Source: Phaeobacter sp. J2-8 (GTDB lineage: Bacteria; Pseudomonadota; Alphaproteobacteria; Rhodobacterales; Rhodobacteraceae). From it: DNA of 64,000 nucleotides. This document shows positions 1 through 8,659 of the stretch, one piece after another. The stretch spans positions 186,001 through 250,000 of the forward strand of contig NZ_JALIEC010000001.1 of assembly GCF_022867865.1 (NCBI RefSeq), written 5' to 3'. Below the pieces are notes generated by a model. That model did no database searches, had not been told where the DNA came from, and was given only the letters and a program-made list of their open reading frames with translations. Each line of letters begins with the position of its first letter. Positions within the stretch are counted from its first letter, which is position 1. Made by a program: the position numbers and the translations under genes.

Positions 1-521
1 CCTTGCAACCATTCGCCCGCGCCGGGCTGAGGGGGCTGTGCCTGTGGCGGGCCATGTAGCGCAAGGTGAAGCCCGTCAGCGCCCATTTCCATCAAATCCG
101 CAAGACGCACAATGCAGCTGCCCTTCCCTGCCCGAAGCCGCCCGCGCGAGAGCAGCCGACAAAGCGTCGCCCAGCCCTGCCGCGTCTGGACCAATGCGGT
201 GATCGCCGGGGCATCGACAAAAACCAGCTTCGCGGCGGCGATCAGCCGTGGGATGGCAGTGCGCAAAGGATCAAGCGCCGTCGGAAAAGGGGCCGGTGGG
301 CCAATCAACCCATATTTCGCATCAAACTCCTGACGTTCCCTGATTTGTCGGGCGATCTCGCGTCCGGCTGTATGGGCGCGAACAATCCCGGCTACCGAAT
401 TCTCATCAGCGATGGCAATGGCCGGCATGTCCAATTGCGCTGCCCGATGCATGTAATCCTCTGGGTGAGAGGCACCGGTCAGAAACGTGAAATTGGATGT
501 GGTCGATAACTCGGTGAACAT
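1..521 (-). CDS. dnaE2: Error-prone DNA polymerase DnaE2 (ImuC), N-terminal part, cut by window edge
   Basis: Translesion DNA polymerase of the C-family, the catalytic partner in the ImuA-ImuB-DnaE2 mutagenesis system. About 173 N-terminal codons are visible, reading leftwards from ATG at 521 with no stop before base 1. The start reads MFTELSTTSNFTFLTGASHP and is followed by PAIAIADENSVAGIVRAH, which is the opening of the PHP domain typical of DnaE2/ImuC. Later residues (LVFVDAPAITALVQTRQGW, LCRLLSRGR) continue the PHP fold. A LexA-like box lies about 30 bases upstream, which suits a DNA-damage-inducible gene. The rest of the gene and any imuA/imuB partners are outside the window. A replicative DnaE is less likely given this N-terminus and the operator. 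Confidence 0.85.
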   Translation of the reverse strand, partial: MFTELSTTSNFTFLTGASHPEDYMHRAAQLDMPAIAIADENSVAGIVRAHTAGREIARQIRERQEFDAKYGLIGPPAPFPTALDPLRTAIPRLIAAAKLVFVDAPAITALVQTRQGWATLCRLLSRGRLRAGKGSCIVRLADLMEMGADGLHLALHGPPQAQPPQPGAGEWLQ

Positions 522-549
522 TGGGCGATTCTCTGGGAATGACCAGTAT

Positions 550-564
550 ATTCACGTTTTGTTC
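550..564 (-). promoter_or_regulatory. Putative LexA (SOS) operator of dnaE2
   Basis: On the + strand the bases read ATTC, seven bases, GTTC. The known alphaproteobacterial LexA box is the direct repeat GTTC-N7-GTTC, so this differs at one position. It lies 29-43 bases before the dnaE2 start codon. Function is inferred from motif and location. Confidence 0.55.
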
Positions 565-605
565 CAAATTGGAGTCGGGAATGAGATACCGCAAGCCAAT
601 TGCTT

Positions 606-730
606 TTTCGGGGGCTTTGCCCCCGGACCCCCAGGATATTTTCAAACAGAAGAAGGACCAGGAGTCCTTGATCTTTCTTCTTGTCCAAATATCCCGGGGG
701 TGAGGCCAAAGGCCGAGGGGGCTGGCCCCC
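606..730. repeat. Compound palindromic intergenic element
   Basis: The 219-base gap between the ThDP gene and dnaE2 is filled by nested inverted repeats. There is a perfect 7-bp stem with a 3-base loop (609-615/619-625). A longer imperfect pair (about 634-654 against 674-694) has arms beginning GGATATTT and ending AGAAGAA. A G5/C5 hairpin lies at 717-721/726-730, just after the stop of the minus-strand ThDP gene. The GGGGGC-TTT-GCCCCC and GATATTT...AAGAAGAA pattern resembles dispersed palindromes I know from Rhodobacteraceae intergenic regions. It could terminate the ThDP operon, although no clean T-run follows. Confidence 0.6.
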
Positions 731-740
731 TGTTCCAAAC

Positions 741-2374
741 TCAGAGGTCACGTAAAATGGCGCGGGTGGACAGGGCCCTGGGATCAACCTGCAGCTCGAT
801 CAGCGCCGGGGTGTCGGCGGCCAGTGCCTGATCCATCGCGCCGCGAAAATGCGCATTATCGGTCACAGTCAGACCAAGCGCGCCATAGCTGCGGGCGAGC
901 GCGGCGAAATCGGGGTTCTTCAGCCGGGTGCCTGACACACGCCCGGGGTATTTGCCCTGTTGGTGCATCCGGATGGTGCCATACATGCCGTTGTTGACCA
1001 CCAGGACAATGACCTTGGCGCCATATTCACAGGCGGTGCCGAATTCCTGAGATGTCATCTGGAAACAGCCATCACCGGCGAAGCAGATCACGGGCCGGTC
1101 AGGATGTTCCAGTGCGGCGGCGACAGCGGCGGGCAGTCCATAGCCCATAGACCCGGACGTCGGGGCGAGCTGGGTGCGATATGTCCGCCATCGGTAGTAA
1201 CGGTGCAGCCAGCCACAGTAATTGCCGGCCCCATTGGTCAGGATCGCCGTGTCCGGCAGCATGTCGCGCAGTTCGGTCATGGCGCGCTCCATCTTTACCG
1301 TGCCGGGGGTGTCCTGCGGTTCCTGCCAGGTATCGTATGACGCGCGCGCCACAGCGATGTCCGCGCCCCGGCCCTGTGCCGGGGCCTCACAGGTGTCGGC
1401 CAATTGCTGCACGACCTGACCGGCCTGGCCCGTGACAGAGAGTGTTGGGTAAAAGACGTGCCCCGGCTCGCTTGGATCCGGGTGCACGTGGATCAGTTTT
1501 TGTTGCGGGTTGGGTGGGGTCAGCAGGGTATAGCCGCCGGTGGTCATCTCTCCCAGCCGTGCACCAAGGCAGAGCAGGACATCTGCCGCGCGCAAACGTT
1601 CCGCCAGGTCGGGATTGGGGCCAATACCCATGTCGCCGACATAGTTGCGGTGGTGATTGTCCATGTAATCCTGACAGCGCAACGACGTGACGACCGGCAG
1701 TTGGGCAACCTCGGCAAAGCGTTCCAGCGCCTGCCGCGCCTCTTCGGACCAGAGCGGCCCACCGGCCAGGACAAGGGGGCGTTCTGCCCCAGACAGCAAA
1801 TCCAGTATCGCGGCGATGTCACTCTGCGCCACGCGACCGGATGGCAGGCAAGCGGCCGGCAGCACCGTTGCCTCGCATTTTGCCGACAGCACATCTTCGG
1901 GCAGCGCCAAAACCACCGGCCCCGGTCTGCCGGATTGGGCGACATGGAAGGCGCGGCTGATGTATTCCGGGATCCGGTCGGTGCGATCAATTTCAGCCAC
2001 CCATTTGGCCAGCGGGCCAAACATGGCGCGATAATCCACCTCCTGAAAGGCTTCGCGGTCGCGTTGATCGCTGGCGACCTGGCCGACAAACAGGATCATC
2101 GGCGTTGAATCCTGAAACGCCACATGCACGCCGGCGCTGGCATTTGTCGCGCCCGGCCCCCGGGTCACGAAACAGATGCCGGGGGTGCCGGTCAGTTTGC
2201 CATGGGCCTCGGCCATCATGGCGGCGCCGCCCTCTTGGCGCGCGACAATCGTGTCGATCCCGATTCGTACAGCCCATCCAGCGCCGCGAGATAGCTTTCG
2301 CCGGGCACACAGAACACGCGTTTTATGCCCTGCGCTTTCAAAGCATCGACGAGGATTTGGCCACCATGCGGCAT
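741..2374 (-). CDS. Thiamine-diphosphate-dependent enzyme, acetolactate-synthase-like (frameshifted)
   Basis: Member of the large ThDP family that includes acetolactate synthases and 2-oxoacid decarboxylases; the substrate is not identifiable. The start ATG at 2374 gives MPHGGQILVDALKAQGIKRV, the usual Pyr-domain opening. The cofactor-activating Glu lies in RQEGGAAMMAEAHGKLTG, and RGPGATNASAG follows. The C-terminal PP domain carries the ThDP/Mg motif, GDGCFQM to NNGMYGT. The frame breaks at the CCC run 2259-2261; restoring one base (G on the coding strand) joins the parts into about 544 aa, normal for the family. Last gene of a four-gene minus-strand operon, 17 bases after the aminotransferase gene. 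No small regulatory subunit (IlvH) is adjacent, which argues against the biosynthetic acetolactate synthase. Confidence 0.8.
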
Positions 2375-2391
2375 GGGCGTTCCTTTCGGCT

Positions 2392-3633
2392 CTAGGTGAT
2401 GTCTTTCATCGCGGCGAGGAAGGTCGCGATTTCGGCCGGGGAATTGTAATGGCACATCGAAACGCGAATGCAGGACTCCTGCCCCAGCGGGTCGAGGATA
2501 TTGCCGGAATAATGGTCCGCCTTGCGGGTGTGGGTGCGAATGCCCTGGGCGTTCAGCTGTGTGACCACATCGGGTGAGGCGATGCCATCAACCCAGAAAC
2601 TGACAAGCCCTTCGCGTGCGGGATTGTCGGTGCCGCCCACAATATGCACGCCGGGCAATTCGGCCAGACCGGACAGGTTCCCCGTGCCATGCAACATGGC
2701 GTCGGTCAGTGATTTTTCATGCGCGTGGATCGCAGCCCCAGCGGCGAGGATGCGTGCCCGGCGGTCGGTTTCATCTGACACCTCGCCCCCCAGCCAGTCA
2801 AAATAGCTTACGACGTCTGAGAAGGTCGCATAAGATCCGGTGTCGCGGGTGCCGAATTCCCAGTTCTCCTCTGGCCCGCCGATCAGCCCCTCGAACCGCA
2901 GTTTCGACAGCCGGTCAGAGACCCAGGCAATGCCATAGCCATGGCGCGAAAATACCTTGTAAGGCGAGATGACATAGCCGTCGATGTCATAGCTGTCGAT
3001 GTCGATCAGCCCGTGGCTGGCGTGCTGGATGCCGTCGACAAAGATCAGGCATTCCGGGGCCTTGGCGCGGATCGCTGTGACAATTGCCGCCAGGTCCATC
3101 GCCATGCCGGTGACGGGGGAAGTGTGCAGAATTGTTGCGACGGCGGTGTCGGGTGTGACATGCGCGGCATAGGCGTCGGCGGTGACCAATCCGGTGGCAT
3201 CGTCATGGGGCACCGAAATATAGTCGCGCCCCGAAACATGCGCCCATTTGCGCGCGGCGGAGCGCGAGGCCGGGTGTTCCACGGTCGAGCCGATCACCGC
3301 ACCGGGGCGGGCGCCAAGGATCATTGCGCGCAGCAAGCGGAACGTCAGTTCCGTGCCGCTTTCGCCGACAAAGAACTGGCCCGAGGAGGCCCCAAAGAAC
3401 ACCGCCATGTCAGATTTCGCCTTGGCGATGATGTCGCCCAGCGCATGGGCAGCCGGGTTGTCGCGGCCCTGATTGTCGGGGATGGCGGCGAACCGGGTCG
3501 AGGTGTCGACCACGGAATTCAGCGTCAGCGCACCGCCCGCATTTTCAAAAAAGATGCGCGGGCCCTGAAACGGGCAGCTGTCGACATGGGCGAAACGGGC
3601 ACGGATTTCGGACAGAAGGGGATCGGGGAACAT
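2392..3633 (-). CDS. Class V aminotransferase / cysteine-desulfurase-like PLP enzyme
   Basis: A 413-residue fold-type I PLP enzyme of the class V group. The N-terminal FENAGGAL corresponds to the substrate/PLP pocket entry of this group. The PLP-pairing Asp and His are in FVDGIQHASHG, and the Schiff-base Lys is in VISPYKVFSRHGYG. The overall pattern resembles cysteine-desulfurase-like proteins rather than the housekeeping IscS or SufS: no Fe-S assembly genes are adjacent and no IscS-like active-site loop is evident. Translated 21 bases after pxpA and 17 bases before the ThDP gene, so co-transcribed. Substrate unknown; a beta-lyase, aminotransferase or desulfurase role are all possible. Confidence 0.8.
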   Translation of the reverse strand: MFPDPLLSEIRARFAHVDSCPFQGPRIFFENAGGALTLNSVVDTSTRFAAIPDNQGRDNPAAHALGDIIAKAKSDMAVFFGASSGQFFVGESGTELTFRLLRAMILGARPGAVIGSTVEHPASRSAARKWAHVSGRDYISVPHDDATGLVTADAYAAHVTPDTAVATILHTSPVTGMAMDLAAIVTAIRAKAPECLIFVDGIQHASHGLIDIDSYDIDGYVISPYKVFSRHGYGIAWVSDRLSKLRFEGLIGGPEENWEFGTRDTGSYATFSDVVSYFDWLGGEVSDETDRRARILAAGAAIHAHEKSLTDAMLHGTGNLSGLAELPGVHIVGGTDNPAREGLVSFWVDGIASPDVVTQLNAQGIRTHTRKADHYSGNILDPLGQESCIRVSMCHYNSPAEIATFLAAMKDIT

Positions 3634-3654
3634 GGGGCCTCGGCAAGTTACAGG

Positions 3655-4416
3655 TCAGTTGAATTTCGTTACACGGATGTTGTCGGATTCCATGAATTGG
3701 CGCAGAGATTTGGCCAAATGAACCGCCTCTGCGGTATCGCCGTGCAGGCAGACCGTGTCGATGCGGGCGGGGATATGTTTGCCTTGCGCGGTGATGATCG
3801 CCCCGGCGCGAAGCATTTCGGCGATGCGGGGGCCGACCCGGGCCGGATCGTGGATCATCGCCCCGGGCAGGGAACGATCCACCAACGTGGCGTCGTCGTT
3901 ATAGGCGCGGTCGGCAAAAATCTCGCCGATCCAGGGCGCGTTCAGCTCCTCGGCTGCGGCCTGTTGCGCGGTTTCGGCCAGCACCATCAGGCGGATGTCG
4001 GGGGCGATGGCGGACACCGCGCGGAAACAGGTCAACGCCATGTCGCGGTCTTCGGAACACATATTTGACAGGGCACCATGCAGTTTGAAGTGCCGCACCT
4101 CGGTCCCGGCGGCACGGGCCATCGCCATGGCTGCCCCCAGTTGATAGGTGATCAGATTGCGCAATTCGGCACTGCCCAGCGTGAACCGGCGGCGGCCAAA
4201 GCCGCGCAGATCGTCAAAGCCGGGGTGCGCGCCGATGCCAACGCCATGTTTCACCGCCTGTGCCATGGTGTGCGCCATGACATCCGGGTCGCCGGCATGA
4301 AAGCCACAGGCGATATTGGCGCTGGTGACGGTTTCCAGCAGGGCGGTGTCGTCGCCCATGGCCCAGGGGCCAAAACCTTCGCCCATATCGGCGTTCAGAT
4401 CGACACGTAAGCTCAT
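3655..4416 (-). CDS. pxpA: 5-oxoprolinase subunit A, LamB/YcsF family
   Basis: A 253-residue LamB/YcsF protein. Family signatures are clear: DLNADMGEGFG at the N-terminus, SANIACGFHAGDP, GIGAHPGFDDLRGFGRR and the KLHGAL loop. In known bacteria PxpA works with PxpB and PxpC (KipI/KipA type) to hydrolyse 5-oxoproline to glutamate with ATP. No pxpB or pxpC lies in this operon, so either they are elsewhere or this paralogue does another job with its PLP and ThDP neighbours. The ATG overlaps the decarboxylase stop by four bases (4413-4416), implying translational coupling. Confidence 0.85.
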   Translation of the reverse strand: MSLRVDLNADMGEGFGPWAMGDDTALLETVTSANIACGFHAGDPDVMAHTMAQAVKHGVGIGAHPGFDDLRGFGRRRFTLGSAELRNLITYQLGAAMAMARAAGTEVRHFKLHGALSNMCSEDRDMALTCFRAVSAIAPDIRLMVLAETAQQAAAEELNAPWIGEIFADRAYNDDATLVDRSLPGAMIHDPARVGPRIAEMLRAGAIITAQGKHIPARIDTVCLHGDTAEAVHLAKSLRQFMESDNIRVTKFN

Positions 4417-5839
4417 GCCGAGGCCGCCAGCGCCTTGGCCCGTGTCGCCACGGCGGCAATGGCGTCGTCAATATCATCGGCTGTGGTGCGGTGGTTGACG
4501 ATTGCGGCGCGCAGGCAGGTGATGCCGCCGACGATGGTGGTGGAAAACACCGCCGTGCCATCCAGTTGCAATGCCTTGGAAATTGCGATGTTGAGGGCGG
4601 ACTGCGCAGCGGGCGCAAGGCTCGCGTCGGCGGTGAACACACAGAGATTGGAGATCACCGGCGCCACCAGTGCCATGTCGGGCTGTGCGGTCACGGCGGC
4701 CCCCATCCGGGCGGCAGAGCGGCAATTGGCGGTGATCGCGCCGCCAAGGCCGGATGCGCCATAGGTCTCGACCGCGGTCCAGACCTTGAGCGCGCGTGCG
4801 CCACGGGACAGGTCGGTGCCGAAATCACAGAACCACGGGTCGCCGCGGCCAAACCCGCGCCATGGCTGGCCAGATAGGCGGGCCGCGCGGCAAAGGCGGC
4901 GTAATGTTCGCCCTGATCGCGGATCAGGCAGAGACCGCAATCATAAGGCACATACATCCATTTGTGGAAATCACAGGCGAGGCTGTCGGCCCTTTCGATC
5001 CCATCGGACAGGGCGCGCCAAGGCTCTTCGGCCAGCCGGGTCCAGGCCCCGAAGGCCCCGTCAACATGCAGCCAGAGGTTTTCGTCGCGCGCGATGTCGG
5101 CAAGGGCATGAAGATCGTCGAACCGCCCGAAATCCACAGATCCGGCGGTGCCGACAACGGCAAAAGGCAGGGCACCCTCGGCCCGGTCCCGGGCAATTGC
5201 GGCGCGCAGCGCGTCGGGGTCGATGCCGGTGTCGCCCTCCGGGATGCGGCGCAGGTTGTCAGATCCGATGCCCAGAAGCTCGATCGCTTTGCGGGTGGCA
5301 TTGTGCACGCCATCCCCGGCATAGGCGGTCAACCGGGCGTGCAGCCCGGCGCTGCGCACGTCGGGGCCCAATGCGCGTTGGCGCGCGGTGGCAAGGGCGA
5401 TGACCGTGGCCTGTGATGTGCCCGTCACCAGAATGCCGCTGGCGCTGTCGGGGAAACCCATGATGCGCCGGGTCCAGTCGACGACCGCGCGTTCGACATC
5501 AATCATCCCGTGATCGCGCCCGCCGCAATTGGCGTTCACGGTTGCGGCCACCATTTCCGACATCAGGCCGCTGGCCAGCCCGGTGCCATGCACCCAGCCC
5601 CAGAACCGTGGATGGGTGTTGCCGGTGCCATAGGGCAGCATTTCGGAAATCAGCCGCGCGGCGGTGGCGGCCTCTCCCTTGGCGTCGCCGCTCAGGTGAT
5701 AGGCCGCACGTTGCGCCGCGGGCACTGGTTGCCATGGGTGGGCGCGGGCATCGGCCATTTGGTCGATACAGGCGTCCAGCAGATCATGCGCGGTGGCGCG
5801 GAAGGCATCCCAGTCTTTTGGGTCGAGCGTGGTGTTCAT
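4413..5839 (-). CDS. PLP-dependent group II decarboxylase, aromatic-amino-acid/glutamate decarboxylase family (frameshifted)
   Basis: Fold-type I PLP decarboxylase. Motifs include HPRFWGWVHG, TGTSQATVIAL (phosphate-binding region), WLHVDGAFGAW with the PLP-pairing Asp, and the Schiff-base Lys in CDFHKWMYVPYDCG. ATG at 5839 is preferred to the longer in-frame start at 5890 because GGGA lies seven bases before it and the sequence matches family N-termini. The frame breaks at the CCC run 4854-4856; one added base links LASHGAGF to GRGDPWFCDFGTDLSRG and gives about 475 aa, the usual length. The amino acid substrate cannot be read from sequence. First gene of the four-gene operon. Confidence 0.8.
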
Positions 5840-5936
5840 CGCAAAATCCCGATTTTGGCGTGAGCATAAGCGCGCGGGCGCAACGTGCAAGCCGCGAACT
5901 CATCCGTCCTTGCGGACGTCTTCGTCGAAAGTTTTT

Positions 5937-5955
5937 GAGAATGGTTCTCATTTGC
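5937..5955 (+). promoter_or_regulatory. Fur/Mur-type operator upstream of sitABCD
   Basis: The 19 bases GAGAATGGTTCTCATTTGC match the classical Fur box at about 13 of 19 positions. They include a perfect inverted repeat, TGAGAA-TGG-TTCTCA at 5936-5950. The site touches the putative -35 element. In Rhodobacterales the Fur homologue Mur represses sit genes with manganese, so a Mur site is the best reading. Confidence 0.65.
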
Positions 5956-5956
5956 A

Positions 5957-5985
5957 TTGACTTTCTGAACTCATTCGCATATTGA
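5957..5985 (+). promoter_or_regulatory. Putative sigma70-type promoter of sitABCD
   Basis: A -35 TTGACT at 5957-5962 is separated by exactly 17 bases from TATTGA at 5980-5985, 31 bases before the sitA start. The -35 is strong and the -10 only moderate. Overlap with the Fur/Mur-like box supports repression by promoter occlusion. Confidence 0.5.
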
Positions 5986-6015
5986 GCGGTAATACCAGCG
6001 AGCGGGAAGGTAGAG

Positions 6016-6903
6016 ATGTTGAAATCTGCGATTGCAGCGGCGGGCCTGATGTTGGCCGCCCCGGTTCAGGCCGACGATTTTAAGGTGGTCACCACCTTCA
6101 CCGTGATTGCCGATATGGCCCGCAATGTGGCCGGGGACGCGGCCGAGGTCGTGTCGGTCACCAAGCCGGGCGCGGAAATCCACGGATATGAGCCGACGCC
6201 GCGCGATCTGGTCGGGGCGATTGATGCGGATCTGGTGTTGTGGAACGGCATGAACCTGGAACTCTGGTTCGAGCAATTCCTGCGCAATCTGGGGGATAAA
6301 CCCGCCGCCGTGGTCAGCGATGGCGTGGCCGAGATCCCGATTTCCGAGGGCGCCTATGAAGGCCGGCCCAATCCGCACGCCTGGATGTCCCTGGACAATG
6401 CGTTGATCTATGTCGACAACATTCGCGATGCCCTGTCCGAACATGACCCGGACAATGCGGCGATCTACGATGCCAATGCCGAAACCTACAAATCTGAAAT
6501 CCTTGCCGAAATTGCGCCGCTGCGCGATCTGATTGCCACGGTGCCGCAAGATCAGCGTTGGTTGGCGACCTGCGAAGGGGCGTTCAGCTATCTGGCGCGG
6601 GATTTCGGATTGAGCGAAGTTTACCTCTGGCCGATGAACGCCGATCAGACCGGCACGCCGCAACAGGTGCGCCGGATGATTGATACCATCCGCGACCGCG
6701 AAATTCCGGTGGTATTCTGCGAAAGCACAGTCAACACTGACCCCGCCAAACAGGTCGCCCGCGAAACCGGGGCGCTTTATGGCGGTGAATTATATGTCGA
6801 CAGCCTGTCAGAGGCGGACGGCCCGGTGCCGACCTACCTCGATTTGCTGCGTGTCACGACCCAAACGGTTGTGACCGGCCTGACCGGTGCGGCGCAAGAC
6901 TGA
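6016..6903 (+). CDS. sitA: Manganese/iron ABC transporter substrate-binding protein
   Basis: Periplasmic cluster A-I metal-binding protein, 295 aa, with a signal peptide ending at VQA (about residue 19). Predicted metal ligands are His56 (EIHGYEP), His121 (NPHAW), Glu187 (CEGAFSY) and Asp262 (YVDSLS). The H-H-E-D set is the manganese/iron type seen in PsaA/SitA; zinc-binding ZnuA proteins use three His. First gene of the sit operon, under the putative Mur box and promoter. The ATPase gene starts 13 bases after the stop, with its ribosome site between. Confidence 0.9.
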   Translation: MLKSAIAAAGLMLAAPVQADDFKVVTTFTVIADMARNVAGDAAEVVSVTKPGAEIHGYEPTPRDLVGAIDADLVLWNGMNLELWFEQFLRNLGDKPAAVVSDGVAEIPISEGAYEGRPNPHAWMSLDNALIYVDNIRDALSEHDPDNAAIYDANAETYKSEILAEIAPLRDLIATVPQDQRWLATCEGAFSYLARDFGLSEVYLWPMNADQTGTPQQVRRMIDTIRDREIPVVFCESTVNTDPAKQVARETGALYGGELYVDSLSEADGPVPTYLDLLRVTTQTVVTGLTGAAQD

Positions 6904-6916
6904 CGAAAGGAAGGGC

Positions 6917-7805
6917 ATGGCCCGGATCGAAAAGGCAGAATTCGACAACGCGGGGCTTTGGGTCCGTGATTTGACGGTGACCTATCGCAATGGGGTCACG
7001 GCGTTGAAATCTGCCTCTTTTGCCGTCCCAAGAGGGTCAATTGCGGCGCTGGTCGGCGTGAACGGCGCCGGCAAATCGACCTTGTTCAAGGCGATCATGG
7101 GGTTTCTTCCGGCCGCGCGCGGCGAAATCGGCATTTTGGGCCAGGGGGTCGCGGCCTCGCTCAAGCAGGGGTTGGTCGCCTATGTCCCAGGCAGAGGAGG
7201 TCGATTGGACCTTTCCGGTGCTGGTCGAGGACGTGGTGATGATGGGGCGCTATGGCCGCATGGGTCTGTTGCGCATCCCTTCGGCGGCGGACAAGGCCGC
7301 GGTGGCGGCGGCGCTGGACCGGGTCGGCATGTCATCCTATCGCAAGCGTCAGATCGGCGAATTGTCGGGCGGGCAACGCAAACGGGTGTTTCTGGCCCGC
7401 GCATTGGCACAAGAGGGCCAGGTGATCCTGCTGGACGAGCCATTCACCGGCGTTGATGTCCAAACCGAAGAGGCGATCATCACCCTGTTGGGTGAGCTGC
7501 GTGCCGAGGGCAAGGTGATGCTGGTCTCGACCCACAACCTTGGCTCTGTTCCTGAATTCTGTGATCAGGTGGTCCTGGTCAAGGGCACGGTGCTGAACTA
7601 TGGCCCGACGGAAGAGGTGTTCACCCGCGAAAACCTCGAAGCGGCCTTTGGCGGGGTGCTGCGGCATTTCGTGCTTGGCGGCGCGGATCTGCATGATGAC
7701 GAAGACACCCGGGCGGTCACGATCCTGTCGGATGATGAGCGGCCGTTTGTGATGTACGACGACCAGACCCGCACCCAAGGCCCACGGATCGAGGAAGAAG
7801 AATGA
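6917..7805 (+). CDS. sitB: Manganese/iron ABC transporter ATPase (frameshifted)
   Basis: ATP-hydrolysing subunit of the SitABCD importer. Walker A is GVNGAGKST, the ABC signature LSGGQRKRV and Walker B VILLDEPF followed by the H-loop STHNLG. ATG at 6917 follows AAAGGAAGG at 6906-6914. The frame breaks at the CCC run 7186-7188: two extra C would turn AYVPGR into [14 protein letters not shown], restoring the Q-loop and about 296 aa. The first half ends and the second begins exactly there, so this is one gene. The C-terminus extends about 40 residues past the ATPase core and is acidic ([14 protein letters not shown]). It overlaps sitC by four bases. Confidence 0.85.
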
Positions 7806-8659
7806 GCATGCTGCTCGAACCCTTCTCTTATGGCTATATGACCAATGCCATGTGGGTCAGCGCGCTGGTCGGGGCGGTCTGTGCCTTCCTGTCGGCCTAT
7901 CTGATGCTGAAAGGCTGGTCGCTGATTGGCGATGCGCTGTCGCACTCTATCGTGCCGGGGGTGGCGGGGGCCTATATGCTGGGGCTGCCCTTTGCGCTGG
8001 GCGCGTTTTTGTCGGGCGGGCTGGCCGCGGGGGCGATGCTGTTTCTCAATCAACGCAGCGGGCTGAAGGAAGACGCCATCATCGGCATCATTTTCACCAG
8101 CTTCTTTGGTCTGGGTCTGTTCATGGTGTCGGTTTCGCCGGTGTCGGTGGATGTGCAGACGATCATCATGGGCAATGTGCTGGCCATCACCCCGGAAGAT
8201 ACGCTGCAATTGGCGGTGATCGGCTTTGTCTCGCTGGCGGTGCTGCTGTGGAAATGGAAGGATCTGATGGTCGCTTTCTTTGACGAAACCCACGCCCGCA
8301 GCATTGGTCTGCGCCCCGAGCGGCTGCGGTTCATCTTTTTCGTGCTGCTCAGCGCGTCCTGTGTGGCGGCATTGCAGACGGTGGGCGCCTTTCTTGTCAT
8401 CGCCATGGTGGTGACGCCGGGGGCGACGGCCTATCTGCTGGCGGACCGGTTTCCGGTCTTGCTGATGATCAGTGTCGCGATTGGCGCGCTGACCTCTTTC
8501 CTTGGTGCCTATATCTCCTATTTCCTTGATGGGGCGACGGGCGGGGTCATCATCACCCTGCAAACCACGGTGTTCCTTGTGGCCTTCTTCTTTGCCCCGA
8601 AACATGGGCTTTTTGCGGCGCGCAGACGTGCGGCGGCGGCATTGGTTGGGGACAGCTGA
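7802..8659 (+). CDS. sitC: Manganese/iron ABC transporter permease
   Basis: Integral membrane subunit, 285 aa, ABC-3 permease family. It is almost entirely hydrophobic, with about eight predicted membrane spans. The family signature around [21 protein letters not shown] lies near residues 37-57. Start ATG overlaps the sitB stop (ATGA), and the stop overlaps the sitD start by one base. It is homologous to SitD next door, so the importer likely has a heterodimeric membrane channel. Confidence 0.9.
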   Translation: MSMLLEPFSYGYMTNAMWVSALVGAVCAFLSAYLMLKGWSLIGDALSHSIVPGVAGAYMLGLPFALGAFLSGGLAAGAMLFLNQRSGLKEDAIIGIIFTSFFGLGLFMVSVSPVSVDVQTIIMGNVLAITPEDTLQLAVIGFVSLAVLLWKWKDLMVAFFDETHARSIGLRPERLRFIFFVLLSASCVAALQTVGAFLVIAMVVTPGATAYLLADRFPVLLMISVAIGALTSFLGAYISYFLDGATGGVIITLQTTVFLVAFFFAPKHGLFAARRRAAAALVGDS

